Part shown: positions 1-5,264 of the stretch, piece after piece
How the letters are laid out: every line of letters begins with the position of its first letter
Position numbering within the stretch: position 1 is the first letter of the stretch
DNA from: Pyrinomonadaceae bacterium
GTDB lineage: Bacteria > Acidobacteriota > Blastocatellia > Pyrinomonadales > Pyrinomonadaceae
Direction of reading: 5' to 3'
Length of the DNA stretch: 5,264 nt
NCBI GenBank assembly: GCA_025937955.1
Contig: JAICQI010000456.1
Coordinates: 1-5,264, forward strand
The notes under the pieces: generated by a model
The model's input: only the letters and a program-made list of their open reading frames with translations
Databases searched by the model: none
What the model was told of the DNA's origin: nothing
Translations under genes and position numbers: made by a program

Positions 1-102
1 ACTCGAAATTTATTTTGTGACTATTGTGCCTTTTTGTGGCTGATTCTGGTTTGAGCCCCTTTTTGCGGGACTGTCGCGTTTAGTAGTTGGAGGTAGTTAG
101 TT

Positions 103-507
103 ATGAAAAATCTTCAAAGAGTGTTCGCAATTTTCGCGGTTTTCTTCGGGTTGGCGGCGACCGGCGTACAGGCACAAGCGCCGAGCAAGGTAGAAGTGGA
201 AATTCCATTCGAATTCTCGGCTGGCAAAACAACGTTGAAGCCAGGCACGTACACCATCAAACGTCTGTCCGGAAACTATTTAATGCTGCGCGGCAGCGAC
301 GTCGAGTCAGCAGTGATCCTGAACGCGCCGCTCACGCTCACTTCGAGCGATCCGAAGTCCGTCGAACGATTGGTCTTCAGCAAGTACGGAGAACAGTATT
401 CTCTTGCACAAATATGGCTCACCGTGGACACGGGCCGCCAGTTGTTCGTGGAAAGAAAGTCGTCAAAACCAGAGCACGTCGAGATTTCACTGCGCACAAA
501 GCGGTAA
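103..507 (+). CDS. Small exported protein of an Acidobacteriota-type secreted family
   Basis: This 134-residue protein begins with a Sec signal peptide: a basic start (MKNLQR), a hydrophobic stretch (about residues 7-20) and a probable signal peptidase I site at VQAQA, about residues 22-26. The mature part is about 110 residues and looks all-beta. It opens with the block VEVEIPFEFSAGKTTLKPGTYTIKR (split: VEVEIPFEF, then SAGKTTLKPGTYTIKR), which resembles small exported proteins common in Acidobacteriota. That resemblance is from memory, and the family's function is not known to me. No lipobox, catalytic motif or cysteine is visible, so a structural or binding role outside the cytoplasm is the most that can be said. 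The ATG at 103 is preceded by GGAGG at 89-93 with good spacing; no convincing -35/-10 pair is visible in bases 1-88. The gene ends five bases before a long hairpin that controls access to the next gene's ribosome site. Confidence 0.85.
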   Translation: MKNLQRVFAIFAVFFGLAATGVQAQAPSKVEVEIPFEFSAGKTTLKPGTYTIKRLSGNYLMLRGSDVESAVILNAPLTLTSSDPKSVERLVFSKYGEQYSLAQIWLTVDTGRQLFVERKSSKPEHVEISLRTKR

Positions 508-512
508 CAAAA

Positions 513-570
513 CTCCTTCTAATTCGCATAGAGGTAGATGTTTCACACTCACTCTATGCGAATGAAGGAG
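513..570 (+). promoter_or_regulatory. Hairpin that sequesters the SD of the downstream gene
   Basis: The left arm is CTCCTTC (513-519), a two-base bulge TA (520-521) and ATTCGCATAGAG (522-533). The right arm, 552-570, is the exact complement: CTCTATGCGAAT followed by GAAGGAG. This gives 19 base pairs and an 18-base loop. The last seven bases of the right arm (GAAGGAG, 564-570) are the SD sequence of the ATG at 577, so the folded RNA would hide the ribosome site. The left arm starts just after the stop codon at 505-507, so a ribosome terminating there would cover CTCCTTC and could release the SD. No T-run follows, which argues against a simple intrinsic terminator. The pairing is seen directly; the regulatory role is inferred. 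It could also be a copy of a dispersed palindromic repeat. Confidence 0.6.
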
Positions 571-576
571 ATTTGA

Positions 577-1023
577 ATGAGTACCGTACCAACACAAGGT
601 CCATGCAACCCGGCTTGCACCAAGATCGTCAAGTTATTGACCGATCATGAGGTTCCACCCAATGTCGGGATCAGTATGCCACCATATACAAACATCGATC
701 GTTATCGATATATCAACATATTTGTCCGTTTCAGCCAGGCCGCCGCAGACGAGCCGCCAGTGGATCTGGGCGTAATCTTTGCGTTCGATGCAAATGGCAC
801 TATGGGTGCGCGCCGTTATGTGAACCTGGAGCAAAACGTCAGCAGTCCGCAGAGCACCAACTTCATCGAAGTGTCAGGTCGAGGTAGTTGGCACGGCAGT
901 CCTCATAATATCAGCAGCTACCTGGCAAGATTCCCTGTGATGGGACCATTCGTTGAAGTGTTTGTTTACAACCGAGCGGCGATGGCGAGAAAAGTGAGTG
1001 TTTGGGCCTACCTGGTTTCATGA
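577..1023 (+). CDS. Hypothetical protein, 148 residues, probably beta-rich
   Basis: I do not recognise this protein. It has no signal peptide and no long hydrophobic segment, so a cytoplasmic location is the default. The N-terminal 35 residues contain two close cysteines (CNPAC, residues 10-14) and several prolines. The rest alternates short hydrophobic strands with polar turns: YRYINIFVRFSQ (about 43-54), PVDLGVIFAFDANG (about 61-74), FIEVSGRGSWHGSPHN (about 96-111), and a C-terminal pair FVEVFVYNR and KVSVWAYLV. This suggests a compact beta-sandwich or jelly-roll fold. The ATG at 577 has an excellent SD (GAAGGAG, 564-570), but that SD lies inside the strong hairpin at 513-570, so expression is probably linked to translation of the upstream exported protein. 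The genes are 69 bases apart and could be co-transcribed. Length, start and codon pattern look like a real gene; its function cannot be assigned. Confidence 0.72.
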   Translation: MSTVPTQGPCNPACTKIVKLLTDHEVPPNVGISMPPYTNIDRYRYINIFVRFSQAAADEPPVDLGVIFAFDANGTMGARRYVNLEQNVSSPQSTNFIEVSGRGSWHGSPHNISSYLARFPVMGPFVEVFVYNRAAMARKVSVWAYLVS

Positions 1024-1044
1024 CCTAACACCTCACGCAACGTT

Positions 1045-1080
1045 GGTTACCGGCGCTCTGGAGACAGCGCGCCGGTGACC
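1045..1080. terminator. Stem-loop between convergent genes, possible bidirectional terminator
   Basis: GGTTACCGGCGC (1045-1056) pairs with GCGCCGGTGACC (1069-1080) over 12 bp with one G-T wobble and a 12-base loop. It lies in the 75-base gap between the convergent stop codons of the genes ending at 1023 (+) and 1099 (-), the usual place for a shared terminator. Neither side carries a T-run, so it is not a classic intrinsic terminator; it may act with Rho or mainly protect transcript 3' ends. A second short stem, GTGAC (1075-1079) with GTCAC (1084-1088), overlaps its right arm and could not form at the same time. Confidence 0.45.
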
Positions 1081-1098
1081 ACTGTCACACATGGACCA

Positions 1099-1464
1099 TT
1101 ATTTCGCATATTGATCGCTGCCTAAGAAGTGGAGAGAAACATAAACTTCGTCTCCAACCACCCAGCTATCATGCGGAGCCGGCGGTATATAGAACAAAGC
1201 GCCTGGACTAAGCTCTACTACTTTCCCATCTTTCATGGCGGCGGTCGCACGTCCTGACAGGACCATTCCGACGTGTTCGACTTCACAATACTCGGTTCCT
1301 GCCAACGAACCTACATGCTCAGACCATTTCCACCCAGGTTCATATGTGGCCCTGCCAATTGTCAGTCCACCGATGCGCACGATCTCGAACTTTCCTTTTT
1401 CGAAAACCCGCGTTTCGTCAGGCGCCTCGAACCGTTTCAAGATAACAGCTAACATTTCAGTCAT
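1099..1464 (-). CDS. Single-domain cupin protein
   Basis: This 121-residue protein is one cupin domain, a small beta-barrel. Cupin motif 1 is seen as PGWKWSEHVG followed by EVEHVGMVLSGRATAAM, and motif 2 as LSPGALFYIPPAPHDSWVVGDE. In the usual metal-binding positions I see His50, His64 and His98 (ATG numbering), with Glu49 and Glu63 close by. The family includes enzymes and small-molecule or metal-binding sensors, so neither substrate nor reaction can be named. No signal peptide is present, so it is cytoplasmic. I chose the ATG at 1464 because it lies two bases after the upstream gene's TGA (1469-1467). A TTG at 1470 would add two residues and overlap that stop, and an ATG three codons further in is also possible. 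The SD is weak (GAGAAAAG), so translation is probably coupled to the upstream gene in one operon. Confidence 0.85.
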   Translation of the reverse strand: MTEMLAVILKRFEAPDETRVFEKGKFEIVRIGGLTIGRATYEPGWKWSEHVGSLAGTEYCEVEHVGMVLSGRATAAMKDGKVVELSPGALFYIPPAPHDSWVVGDEVYVSLHFLGSDQYAK

Positions 1465-1466
1465 TC

Positions 1467-1928
1467 TCAATCTTTTCTCAGCGGGAATTTGGCTGACTTA
1501 TCCCAGTCTTGTTTCAGCCCATTCGCTACGTCTTGCGCGCGCAGTTTGACGGGCTCGCTTAGACTGAAAAGGTTAGTTATTTTTGAGCCAAAATCGCGAC
1601 CCCAAAGCCTCTCTCCTTTTGGAGTATGCAACGTGACGTACACCCGCGCGGTAGAGCTGCTGCGATGAACGCGGACCGACAGCGCACCGGTGAGGATTGC
1701 GTCTGCCTTGTCAGGTGAGTTGACTACTACAAAACCCTTTCTCGCAACTTGCTCCTCCAGTAATAAACGGAAGCGGTCAGCTTCGTCGTCATCTCCCATG
1801 TTACCAACGTGGATAGTGTGAACCTGGTGGAGTCTTGGTTCGCTTAGATCTTGCGGAGTTGGAACGAAACATGCGAGGTACGTCAAATTCAGGTTTGCTG
1901 CTAACAGCAGTGCGAACATTGACAGCAT
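1467..1928 (-). CDS. Exported or membrane-anchored protein of unknown function
   Basis: This 153-residue protein starts with a hydrophobic segment (residues 4-22, FALLLAANLNLTYLACFV) that fits a signal peptide or anchor, though it lacks the usual basic residues at the start. Cys20 sits in TYLAC, only a loose match to a lipobox, so lipoprotein status is uncertain. The mature part has a strand (VHTIHVGNMG, 36-45), an acidic helix (DDDEADRFRLLLEEQVARKG, 46-65), then FVVVNSPDKADAILTGAL (66-83) and a strand pair ending in GERLWGRDFG. A helix, then GF-V-V, then ADA-LTG is an arrangement I associate with periplasmic small-domain proteins of the CsgG/DUF4136 sort, but I cannot place it firmly. The ATG at 1928 has an SD (GGAAG at 1943-1939), and an in-frame TAA lies eight codons upstream, at 1952-1950. 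It is the first gene of the operon and its stop is two bases from the cupin start. Confidence 0.75.
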   Translation of the reverse strand: MLSMFALLLAANLNLTYLACFVPTPQDLSEPRLHQVHTIHVGNMGDDDEADRFRLLLEEQVARKGFVVVNSPDKADAILTGALSVRVHRSSSTARVYVTLHTPKGERLWGRDFGSKITNLFSLSEPVKLRAQDVANGLKQDWDKSAKFPLRKD

Positions 1929-2185
1929 GCGATTGCTACTTCCTTTCGCTTAAAATTATGCCGCGTTATAAGCTACAGCGCTGTCGCCGCGTCCAGAATA
2001 TGCATCAAACCAGTTGACTACGTTTTCTATAGTCGACTCGCACGTATAAACCAACAATAAACGGATAATTCAGAAGGACAAACCCGTAGATGTGTGGAGC
2101 GTTTCCGGCGGTTGCCATCCAGAAACTTTGCCCTGAATTCTGAAGATTTATTCTGATTTATGAATGCTGAAAGGCGGATTTGATC
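1929..2185. promoter_or_regulatory. Divergent intergenic region with two short dyads
   Basis: This 257-bp gap must hold the promoters of the minus-strand operon and of the plus-strand propeller gene. It has two inverted repeats: a perfect 10-bp palindrome ACAGCGCTGT (1975-1984) and an 8+8 dyad GTTGACTA (2013-2020) / TAGTCGAC (2030-2037), with one G-T wobble and a 9-base spacer, typical in size for a dimeric repressor site. A TATAAA at 2045-2050 could be a plus-strand -10, but no good -35 sits 16-18 bases upstream, and the TTGACT at 2014-2019 is too far away (25 bases). On the minus strand TATAAC (1970-1965) and CATAAT (1960-1955) are weak -10 candidates. An 18-codon ORF with an SD-like AGAAGGA lies at 2090-2143. 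Promoter positions remain unproven. Confidence 0.35.
2013..2037. repeat. Inverted repeat, possible operator
   Basis: GTTGACTA and TAGTCGAC flank a 9-base spacer; seven of eight positions are Watson-Crick and one is G-T. The position between two divergent transcription units, and just upstream of a TATAAA at 2045, suits a transcription factor site. No regulator gene lies in the window, so the binding protein is unknown. Confidence 0.3.
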
Positions 2186-4033
2186 ATGAATTGGTTTCTG
2201 ATTGCTGTCATCCTTTTAACGTTCCAATCAAAAGCAGACGCATTCCCTCAGTATTTCAAAACACAAGCGGTGCGCGTCACCGGGAACAACATGTTCCCGC
2301 AATGGTCTCACGACGGGAAGAGAATTACTTTCACTTCGGATCGAGACGGTGACCCCGAGATCTACGTAATGAATGCCGACGGTACAAGTCCTCGTCGATT
2401 GACCCACACTCCCGGACGCGATGCGCACCCATTCTTTTCGCGCGACGGCAAAAGGATTGTCTTTCAGTCGCCGCGTGCGAACGGCGTCGACACGAACATT
2501 TACGTCATGAATTCAGACGGGTCGAACGTCGTGAAGCTGACGAATCTAAAAGGCTTCGCAGGCGTTCCGGTTTATTCGCCAGATGAGAAGCTAATCGTGT
2601 TTCAGTGGCGTGAGACAAATAACTTTGAGGACAACAGCAAGTGGCGAATCTGTTTGATGAATATTGATGGCAGTGGTTTTCGTGTGATTACGCCGGGCCT
2701 GGCGAACGATCAAGTGCCAAATTGGTCGCGCGACGGCAAACGCTTACTTTTCTACTCCGATCGGACAGGCAAGGATCAGATTTATACGATGAAGCCTGAC
2801 GGCACCGATGTTCGGCGCGTCGCTGCGAGTGAGTTCAACGATAATGCTGCCTTCTGGTCGCGTGACAACCGAAAAATTTCATTCACATCCGACCGCGATG
2901 GCAGCCGAGAGCTTTACGTAATGGATGCGGATGGAAAGAATGTGCGGCGACTGACAAATACCCGCGCGACCGAACGGCTCGGCGTTTGGTCGCCAGACGC
3001 AACGAGGATCGCGTTCTCATCAGATGGCGATGGGCCGGCACATATCTACATTACTAGTGTGGACGGTTCGAAAGTCGTCTGCCTGACTGAGAGTCAAACG
3101 AACTTAAAAGGCAAGGGCGTTCTGCTGGTCTCATTGATCGGAGATCGGCAGGTAGCTGTGATCGATCCCGGCACACAGGCGGTACTCGCAAAACTGCCAA
3201 GTCCGCAAGGACCGCACGAAATCAATCTATCACCGGACGGGACGCTTGCTTACGTTTCTGACAGCGGAGCTGGTCCAAATACACCGCGCGGAAACTCCAT
3301 TGTTGTTCTGGATCTGCGAACTCTGTCAGTCAAGACGACCTTCAAAACTTGCGAGAGCCCGCATGACACGCGCGTGAGCCGCAACGGACGTATTTTGTGG
3401 GTCGCCTGCGCTCCCTCCAAAGCGGTGCTGGAACTCGATGCCACCACTGGCGCCATTAGTAAGACCTGGGACACGAAGCTCGATGGGGGCTGGTTTGTCG
3501 AAAACACGCCGGACGATCAGAAACTCTTTGTTCCACATCTGGAAGCGAAGGCCCTTTCGATGATTGATCGAAGAACCAGTCAGGTTCGCACGCTGTCTTC
3601 GGGGAATACGCTCTTTGGCGTTACTGTCGCTCCGGCTGGAAATGAGGTCTGGGTCTCGGATGCCGACGAAAACAAACTTTCAATTCTCAACGCTGCCACC
3701 GGCAATGTAACCGCGACGATTAGCCTGGGCTCGGCAAAGAAAGATGAACCGAGGTTTGCTCGTCTCCGATTTACCCCGGACGGTAAACGTGTTGTGGTTG
3801 TTCGCGGCTCGGAGTTTATGATCGTCGATGTAGCGCGGCGTTCAATCGCGTCGACGATCGAGATGCCACACATGGGAAAGGTTGTAACAGTCAGCGGCGA
3901 CAGCCGGCACGCCTTCGTGTCTCATCCGGCTGCCGACCGCGTTTCGATAATCAACCTTGGCAATGGAACCGTTGAGCGCACGTTCGTCGTAGGCAAACAA
4001 CCCGACGGCATCGCCTGGGCTCTGACACCGTAA
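2186..4033 (+). CDS. Exported double beta-propeller protein (TolB-like PD40 six blades plus YVTN seven blades)
   Basis: The 615-residue protein has a short signal peptide (MNWFLIAVILLTFQS, likely cut after KADA, residue 19). Residues about 36-300 carry six TolB/PD40-type repeats, each of the form W-S-DGK-I-F-SDRDG--IYVMNADG----RLT. The first four are typical, the third is looser (SPDEKLIVFQW), and the sixth ends IYITSVDGSKVVCLTES. From about residue 308 (KGVLLVSLIGDRQVAVIDPG) the pattern changes to YVTN-type repeats. I count seven D-V-V-D-like blade ends, among them NSIVVLDLRT, KAVLELDATTG, NKLSILNAATG and DRVSIINLGNG. No catalytic domain is visible, so a binding or scaffolding role in the periplasm or outside the cell is inferred. 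I chose the ATG at 2186 because the signal peptide begins there and AAAGG (2170-2174) precedes it; a TTG at 2180 would add two residues. It converges with the broken lipoprotein gene. Confidence 0.88.
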   Translation: MNWFLIAVILLTFQSKADAFPQYFKTQAVRVTGNNMFPQWSHDGKRITFTSDRDGDPEIYVMNADGTSPRRLTHTPGRDAHPFFSRDGKRIVFQSPRANGVDTNIYVMNSDGSNVVKLTNLKGFAGVPVYSPDEKLIVFQWRETNNFEDNSKWRICLMNIDGSGFRVITPGLANDQVPNWSRDGKRLLFYSDRTGKDQIYTMKPDGTDVRRVAASEFNDNAAFWSRDNRKISFTSDRDGSRELYVMDADGKNVRRLTNTRATERLGVWSPDATRIAFSSDGDGPAHIYITSVDGSKVVCLTESQTNLKGKGVLLVSLIGDRQVAVIDPGTQAVLAKLPSPQGPHEINLSPDGTLAYVSDSGAGPNTPRGNSIVVLDLRTLSVKTTFKTCESPHDTRVSRNGRILWVACAPSKAVLELDATTGAISKTWDTKLDGGWFVENTPDDQKLFVPHLEAKALSMIDRRTSQVRTLSSGNTLFGVTVAPAGNEVWVSDADENKLSILNAATGNVTATISLGSAKKDEPRFARLRFTPDGKRVVVVRGSEFMIVDVARRSIASTIEMPHMGKVVTVSGDSRHAFVSHPAADRVSIINLGNGTVERTFVVGKQPDGIAWALTP

Positions 4034-4047
4034 AGTTCGAAATGAAC

Positions 4048-4642
4048 TCAGGTCTCCGGCAGGTGCGCGATCGCTTTTTCGCAGATTCGTGGGGAGCTCA
4101 ATTAAAGTAAACAGATTGGTATCAGTCGTGAGTCCGTAGACTCGCTTGCCTCTAGCCACGGCCCAAATTCGTACCGATTGTTTTGATAGGAAGAAACTGT
4201 CACAGCTACCCCGATAACCAGTTTGTTGCGCTTGGCAAGCTTTTTCGAGGCGATCATAGGTGCCGACAGTGAGGTATTCCGACATTCGTTTCGCAGCCAG
4301 TTGGGCGTTTCGATAATCCTCGATGCGCAGCCAATATCTCGGTTTCATTTCGCGGCTGTCGAAAGTCGGCGTCGTTGATTGCAGAAATAACGTTTTCGCG
4401 GCTAAAGGTTCATACAATGATGAGTCGAGGTCTTCAATCTCTTTAACTTCCCGGCGGTTTTCCGGCGGATCAGATGCCTCCACGTTGTTCTGTTAAAGAA
4501 TCGGTATCAACTCCCCCGATTCAAGTCGAGATTCAAATTTAATCGACGAGCAGGCAAAGGCCAGTACAAGGAAGATCCAAATGCCCGATAGACTTTTCTT
4601 CGAGGACCATTTAGGTCTGAGCTGGCTTTGGTCATCCTGCAC
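4048..4642 (-). pseudogene. Lipoprotein-like gene with an in-frame stop and a frameshift
   Basis: The best reading is one gene of 197 codons with two lesions. A GTG at 4642-4640, preceded by AAAGAGG (4656-4650) at seven bases, starts a frame with basic residues (WSSKKS), then hydrophobic GIWIFLVLAFAC (residues 20-31) and SSIKFES. This is a lipoprotein-like signal with a loose lipobox and Cys31. Codon 50 is TAA (4495-4493). The same frame then continues without a break as QNNVEASDPPENRREV and on through the conserved-looking core: YWLRIEDYRNAQLAAKRM, CDSFFLSKQSVRIWAVARGK, RVYGLTTDTNLFTLIELP. Near the G4 run at 4091-4094 (C4 on the coding strand) the frame must shift by one base. Dropping one C gives ELPRICEKAIAHLPET and a TGA at 4050-4048. 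Without the shift the frame runs 190 bases antisense into the propeller gene. A GTG at 4483 has no SD. The family is unknown to me. The lesions may be real or sequence errors. Confidence 0.6.
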
Positions 4643-4750
4643 GTCGTAACCTCTTTCTGAATCGTCCTTTGAAAGCGCCTAAACTGGCTGATAGTATAGC
4701 CTCCTTCCTCTTGGGCTCGATGCTTTGTTAAGATTCGACAGAGGTGGTTT
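4643..4750. promoter_or_regulatory. Divergent intergenic region of the lipoprotein-like gene and the toxin-antitoxin pair
   Basis: This 108-bp gap separates the minus-strand gene start from the antitoxin ATG. On the minus strand TATACT (4698-4693) matches a -10 at five of six positions and lies about 50 bases from the GTG, but no recognisable -35 is found 16-18 bases upstream. On the plus strand TTGGGC (4711-4716) has no -10 at a suitable distance. The SD of the antitoxin (AGAGG, 4740-4744) sits at the right edge. DUF433-type modules are often self-regulated, yet I see no clear operator palindrome here. Confidence 0.25.
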
Positions 4751-4978
4751 ATGGCTGAAGAGATTTTGGTCCAGCGCTCGAAAGACATTCTCGGAGGTAC
4801 ACCGGTCTTTTCGGGGACGCGCGTGCCAGTTCAAACATTAATTACCTATCTCGAAGAGGGCGATACGCTGGATGAGTTTTTGGATGATTTTCCGGCAGTG
4901 AGCCGGGAGCACGCAATCAAGGTGCTCGAAAAGATGAAAGATCACTTCCTCACCCAAGTCTATGAAAGTGCTGCTTGA
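4751..4978 (+). CDS. DUF433 family antitoxin
   Basis: This 75-residue protein has the DUF433 signature from end to end: DILGGTPVFSGTRVPVQTL (residues 12-30), then YLEEGDTLDEFLDDFPAVSREH (33-54, written here as YLEEGDTLDEF and LDDFPAVSREH) and a C-terminal helix IKVLEKMKDHFL. In this family the GG-P--GTR-PV block belongs to a small winged-helix-like domain. Family members are commonly the antitoxin partner of PIN-like toxins, binding DNA and neutralising the toxin; that role is taken from the family, not shown here. Length is normal. The ATG at 4751 follows AGAGG (4740-4744) at six bases. The toxin gene starts inside its last codons, a 17-base overlap in another frame, which makes translational coupling and co-expression likely. 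The gene is divergent from the broken lipoprotein-like gene. Confidence 0.9.
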   Translation: MAEEILVQRSKDILGGTPVFSGTRVPVQTLITYLEEGDTLDEFLDDFPAVSREHAIKVLEKMKDHFLTQVYESAA

Positions 4979-5264
4979 TGAATGTGTGCCGCGGAAGTTG
5001 AAGCGAGAGATTGCCAATCACGAAGTCGTTACGGTTACAGAGCAAGGATGGTCCGGTATTCAAAATGGGGAGTTACTTAACTTAGCCGCGACCAAGTTCG
5101 ATGTTTTTCTCACGGTAGATCAAAACCTCAGCTTCCAGCAGAACATCAAAAACTTCAATATCGCAATCATTCTGATGGTTGCTAGAAACAATCGTTTGAA
5201 AACGTTGTTGCCGTTAATGCCCGCAGTGCGAGCTGCAGTCGACGAGGTGAAAGCAGGCGAGATC
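4962..5264 (+). CDS. DUF5615 PIN-like toxin, 3' end cut by the window
   Basis: The frame from the ATG at 4962 is open to the last base, giving 101 residues with no stop; family members usually run about 110-120 residues, so little is missing. It begins MKVLLDECVPRKL with Asp6 and Glu7, has WSGIQNGELL around residues 30-39 with Glu37, and FDVFLTVDQNLSFQQN at 46-61 with Asp53. These acidic residues sit where PIN-like (DUF5615/Mut7-C type) nucleases keep their metal-binding site, so a predicted RNase toxin is likely; activity is inferred. No strong SD precedes the ATG, which overlaps the antitoxin gene by 17 bases, so translation probably depends on ribosomes finishing the antitoxin. The start is fixed by the canonical MK-LLDE N-terminus and the antitoxin overlap. 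Together they form a type II toxin-antitoxin pair. Confidence 0.85.
   Translation, partial: MKVLLDECVPRKLKREIANHEVVTVTEQGWSGIQNGELLNLAATKFDVFLTVDQNLSFQQNIKNFNIAIILMVARNNRLKTLLPLMPAVRAAVDEVKAGEI

Noticed and set aside
513..570. Hairpin read as an intrinsic terminator
   Set aside because: No T-run follows the right arm, and the arm carries the SD and leads directly into the next ATG.
87..650. 187-residue open frame on + overlapping the first exported protein gene
   Set aside because: It is arginine-rich and without domain character, runs through the hairpin, and is out of frame with the signal-peptide gene at 103 that has the proper SD. It is a shadow.
1235..1549. 104-residue + strand frame across the minus-strand operon junction
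   Set aside because: It is antisense to the cupin motifs and to the end of the upstream gene and has no SD.
3250..3873. Three minus-strand open frames inside the propeller gene
   Set aside because: They are antisense shadows of the repeat-rich coding strand, with no start signals or recognisable domains.
3842..4047. C-terminal extension of the minus-strand ORF, antisense to the propeller gene
   Set aside because: A one-base correction near 4091 gives a natural ending at 4048. The extension has no protein-like pattern and overlaps a strongly coding gene.
4034..4048. AGTTC / GAACT 5-bp stem between the two convergent stops
   Set aside because: It is too short and weak for a terminator claim and expected by chance; noted only because it fills the 14-base gap.
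4507..4788. 93-residue open frame on - at the divergent gap
   Set aside because: It overlaps the antitoxin start and SD in antisense, and reads the lipoprotein-like signal sequence out of frame.

Overview
The window holds seven protein-coding loci in a bacterial chromosome of medium GC. The likely source is an Acidobacteriota member, possibly Blastocatellia-like. This is inferred from the small secreted proteins (especially the N-terminal EIPFEFSAGKTTLKPGTYTIKR block of the first gene), the PD40/YVTN propeller protein and the gene-sparse layout. There is no rRNA, tRNA or other marker gene to confirm it. I see no insertion sequence, CRISPR array or RNA gene.

Left part (1-1098, + strand): a small exported protein (103-507) is followed by an unrecognised 148-residue protein (577-1023). 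A strong 19-bp imperfect hairpin (513-570) lies between them, and its 3' arm contains the whole Shine-Dalgarno (SD) sequence of the second gene. A stem-loop at 1045-1080 separates this pair from the convergent genes to its right.

Middle (1099-2185): a two-gene minus-strand operon encodes an exported or membrane-anchored protein of unknown function (1467-1928) and a single-domain cupin (1099-1464), with only two bases between them. A 257-bp divergent intergenic region follows, with two short dyads.

Right-centre (2186-4033, +): a large exported protein fuses a six-bladed TolB-like (PD40) propeller to a seven-bladed YVTN-type propeller.

Right (4048-4642, -): a lipoprotein-like gene appears broken twice, by an in-frame TAA early in the gene and by a one-base frameshift near a G4/C4 run close to its end. 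Correcting both gives a 197-codon gene that stops 14 bases from the propeller gene instead of running antisense into it. Divergent to it is a toxin-antitoxin pair: a DUF433 antitoxin (4751-4978), overlapped by 17 bases by a DUF5615/PIN-like toxin (4962 onward) that the right edge of the window cuts off.

Most genes appear to act at the cell envelope and show no common pathway. The most notable signals are the SD-sequestering hairpin, the double-lesion lipoprotein gene and the two-propeller fusion.
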